NCBI GenBank assembly: GCA_902727945.1
Contig: CACVAV010000141.1
Location: 1 to 7,292 of the forward strand
Length of the DNA stretch: 7,292 bases
Origin: an uncultured Thiotrichaceae bacterium
Lineage (GTDB): Bacteria > Pseudomonadota > Gammaproteobacteria > Thiotrichales > Thiotrichaceae
Direction: 5' to 3'
Shown in pieces: positions 6,444 through 7,292 of this stretch. The notes beneath the pieces are model-generated. The model had not been told where the DNA came from and ran no database searches. It saw only the letters and a program-made list of their open reading frames with translations. Position numbers and translations under genes: made by a program. Position 1 is the first letter of the stretch; every line of letters begins with the position of its first letter.

Positions 6444-6482
6444 CAGACACGGTAGGTGTTACACTTTTCTTTTCTGTGTCTG
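6444..6482 (+). promoter_or_regulatory. Inverted-repeat cluster (possible operator) before the XRE-cupin gene
   Basis: CAGACAC (6444-6450) and GTGTCTG (6476-6482) are a perfect 7-bp inverted repeat. Between them lies GTGTTACAC (6456-6464), a perfect palindrome around a central T that uses the same GTGT/ACAC core. The cluster ends 13 bp before the start codon of a helix-turn-helix regulator. Autoregulation is an inference from position and symmetry. Confidence 0.45.
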
Positions 6483-6495
6483 ACCTGGGAATGTT

Positions 6496-7086
6496 ATGGC
6501 TGAACCAAATAATGCAAATGCTGAAGTGATTGATTCGCTGGAGTTGGGCAAGCGTGTGCGGGAAATCAGGGTTAGCCAGAACCTGACTTTAGATGAGGCC
6601 AGCAAGCTAACCGGACTGGCCAGATCAACGCTGTCAAAAATTGAAAATGAACAAATTTCCCCGACCTTCACCGCGATACGTAAATTGGTGAAGGGGCTGG
6701 GTATTGATATTCCACAGCTGTTCGCACAACCACAAAAGAAAAACAAGGGTATGGGGCGCAGGGATATTACCCGCCAGGGTGAGGGCGCGCCACGTCCGAC
6801 ACCCACCTATGAGCATGAATTACTGGCGTCGCAGTTAACCCATAAAAAAATGGTACCGTTTAAAACGGTAGTGCGGGCGCGCTCGTATGATGAGTACAAA
6901 GATTGGGTGCGGCATGATGGTGAGGAATTTCTGTATGTGCTGAGTGGTAGTTTGATTTTCTATTCTGAGTTTTATGAGCCGGTTGAGTTGTTTGCGGGTG
7001 ATAATGTGTATTATGACTGCCAGATGGGACATGCACTGGTCTCTACCTCGGATGAGGATGCCGAGGCGCTTTGGGTGACCGCCTGA
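6496..7086 (+). CDS. XRE-family helix-turn-helix regulator with C-terminal cupin sensor domain
   Basis: Probable DNA-binding transcription factor of 196 residues. Residues about 17-75 form the XRE/Cro-CI type helix-turn-helix (LGKRVREIRVSQNLTLDEAS, TGLARSTLSKIENEQISPTF, LVKGLGIDI). A basic linker (PQKKNKGMGRRDITRQGEG) leads to a small cupin domain at about 115-196. In the cupin, RHDGEEFLYVLSGSL carries His140 and Glu144, and GDNVYYDCQMGHAL carries His179. The first His of the usual HxH pair is a Val (138), so metal binding may be reduced or absent. XRE-cupin regulators such as PuuR and SutR relatives usually sense a small metabolite and control neighbouring catabolic or transport genes; the ligand here is unknown. 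The ATG at 6496 has GGGA (6487-6490) 5 nt upstream. The gene converges on the partial minus-strand gene with 14 bp between stop codons. Confidence 0.93.
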   Translation: MAEPNNANAEVIDSLELGKRVREIRVSQNLTLDEASKLTGLARSTLSKIENEQISPTFTAIRKLVKGLGIDIPQLFAQPQKKNKGMGRRDITRQGEGAPRPTPTYEHELLASQLTHKKMVPFKTVVRARSYDEYKDWVRHDGEEFLYVLSGSLIFYSEFYEPVELFAGDNVYYDCQMGHALVSTSDEDAEALWVTA

Positions 7087-7100
7087 TCACCCCTGCCTGC

Positions 7101-7292
7101 CTATGAGCAACCGGCAACCGGTAAGCCAATCACTTCACCGGCGTATAAATGAGCCTCGTCATAGGCTTTACGCGCAAATATTTCCTCCACCATGGGGGTG
7201 AAAAACGCCAGTGGCTTACTATCATAATCCGGATCAAAACAGTTTTGATCCCAGCGTTCACAGAAATCGACCGCACTCTGATAGTAAGGACT
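7101..7292 (-). CDS. C-terminal fragment of a probable HD-domain protein, cut by right edge
   Basis: Reading leftward from 7292 gives 63 uninterrupted codons ending at a TAG (7103-7101). Recognisable stretches are YYQSAVDFCERWDQNCFDPD, LAFFTPMVEEIFARKAYDEA and the tail GLPVAGCS. A terminal YYxxAVxxxxWDD/Q segment is typical of the C-terminal helix of HD-domain phosphohydrolase/oxygenase-type proteins (PhnZ-like relatives), so this assignment is tentative and rests on memory of the family. The metal-binding HD motif and the start lie beyond the window. The gene is convergent with the XRE-cupin regulator. No obvious terminator hairpin with a U-run is seen in the 14-bp gap, so any terminator must overlap coding sequence. 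Confidence 0.6.
   Translation of the reverse strand, partial: SPYYQSAVDFCERWDQNCFDPDYDSKPLAFFTPMVEEIFARKAYDEAHLYAGEVIGLPVAGCS

Noticed and set aside
7108..7123. ACCGGCAACCGGT repeat near the end of the minus-strand partial gene as a shared bidirectional terminator
   Set aside because: It lies inside coding sequence of the HD-like fragment, lacks a T-run, and reads sensibly as protein.

Overview
The window looks like part of a gammaproteobacterial chromosome with moderate GC. The pointers are the MetK and AhcY sequences, their adjacency in one operon, and a leader matching the proteobacterial S-adenosylhomocysteine (SAH) riboswitch. The genus cannot be named from the sequence alone. No transposase, integrase, CRISPR array, tRNA or rRNA was seen.

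Left part, minus strand (1-2000): a SAM-cycle operon read right to left. It has a SAH riboswitch (about 1921-1999), metK (S-adenosylmethionine synthetase) and, 26 bp further on, ahcY (SAH hydrolase), which is cut by the left edge. MetK makes the methyl donor SAM. Methyltransferases turn SAM into the inhibitory by-product SAH, and AhcY removes SAH. A SAH-sensing leader in front of both genes would tie SAM synthesis and SAH clearance to SAH build-up. This is the best regulatory signal in the window, and it is absent from a plain gene list.

Middle part, plus strand (2193-6412): three genes. The first encodes a 400-residue conserved protein of unknown function, divergent from metK. The second encodes a secreted protein with a signal peptide, a CAP/SCP (PR-1-like) domain, a beta-rich module and two exactly adjacent 45-residue dockerin/EF-hand-like calcium-binding repeats. 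Its CAP domain has Gln where the family tetrad normally has Glu. The third encodes a polytopic membrane protein of the O-antigen ligase/polymerase (Wzy_C/WaaL) family.

Right part: an XRE helix-turn-helix plus cupin regulator on the plus strand (6496-7086), preceded by a cluster of GTGT/ACAC inverted repeats that could be its own operator. It converges, across a 14-bp gap, on the 3' end of a minus-strand gene (7101-7292, cut by the right edge) that resembles the tail of an HD-domain protein.

Nothing here is clearly a new multi-gene system. The points most worth following are the riboswitch placed before metK with its upstream alternative pairing, the altered CAP tetrad combined with dockerin-like repeats, and the putative operator of the XRE-cupin gene.
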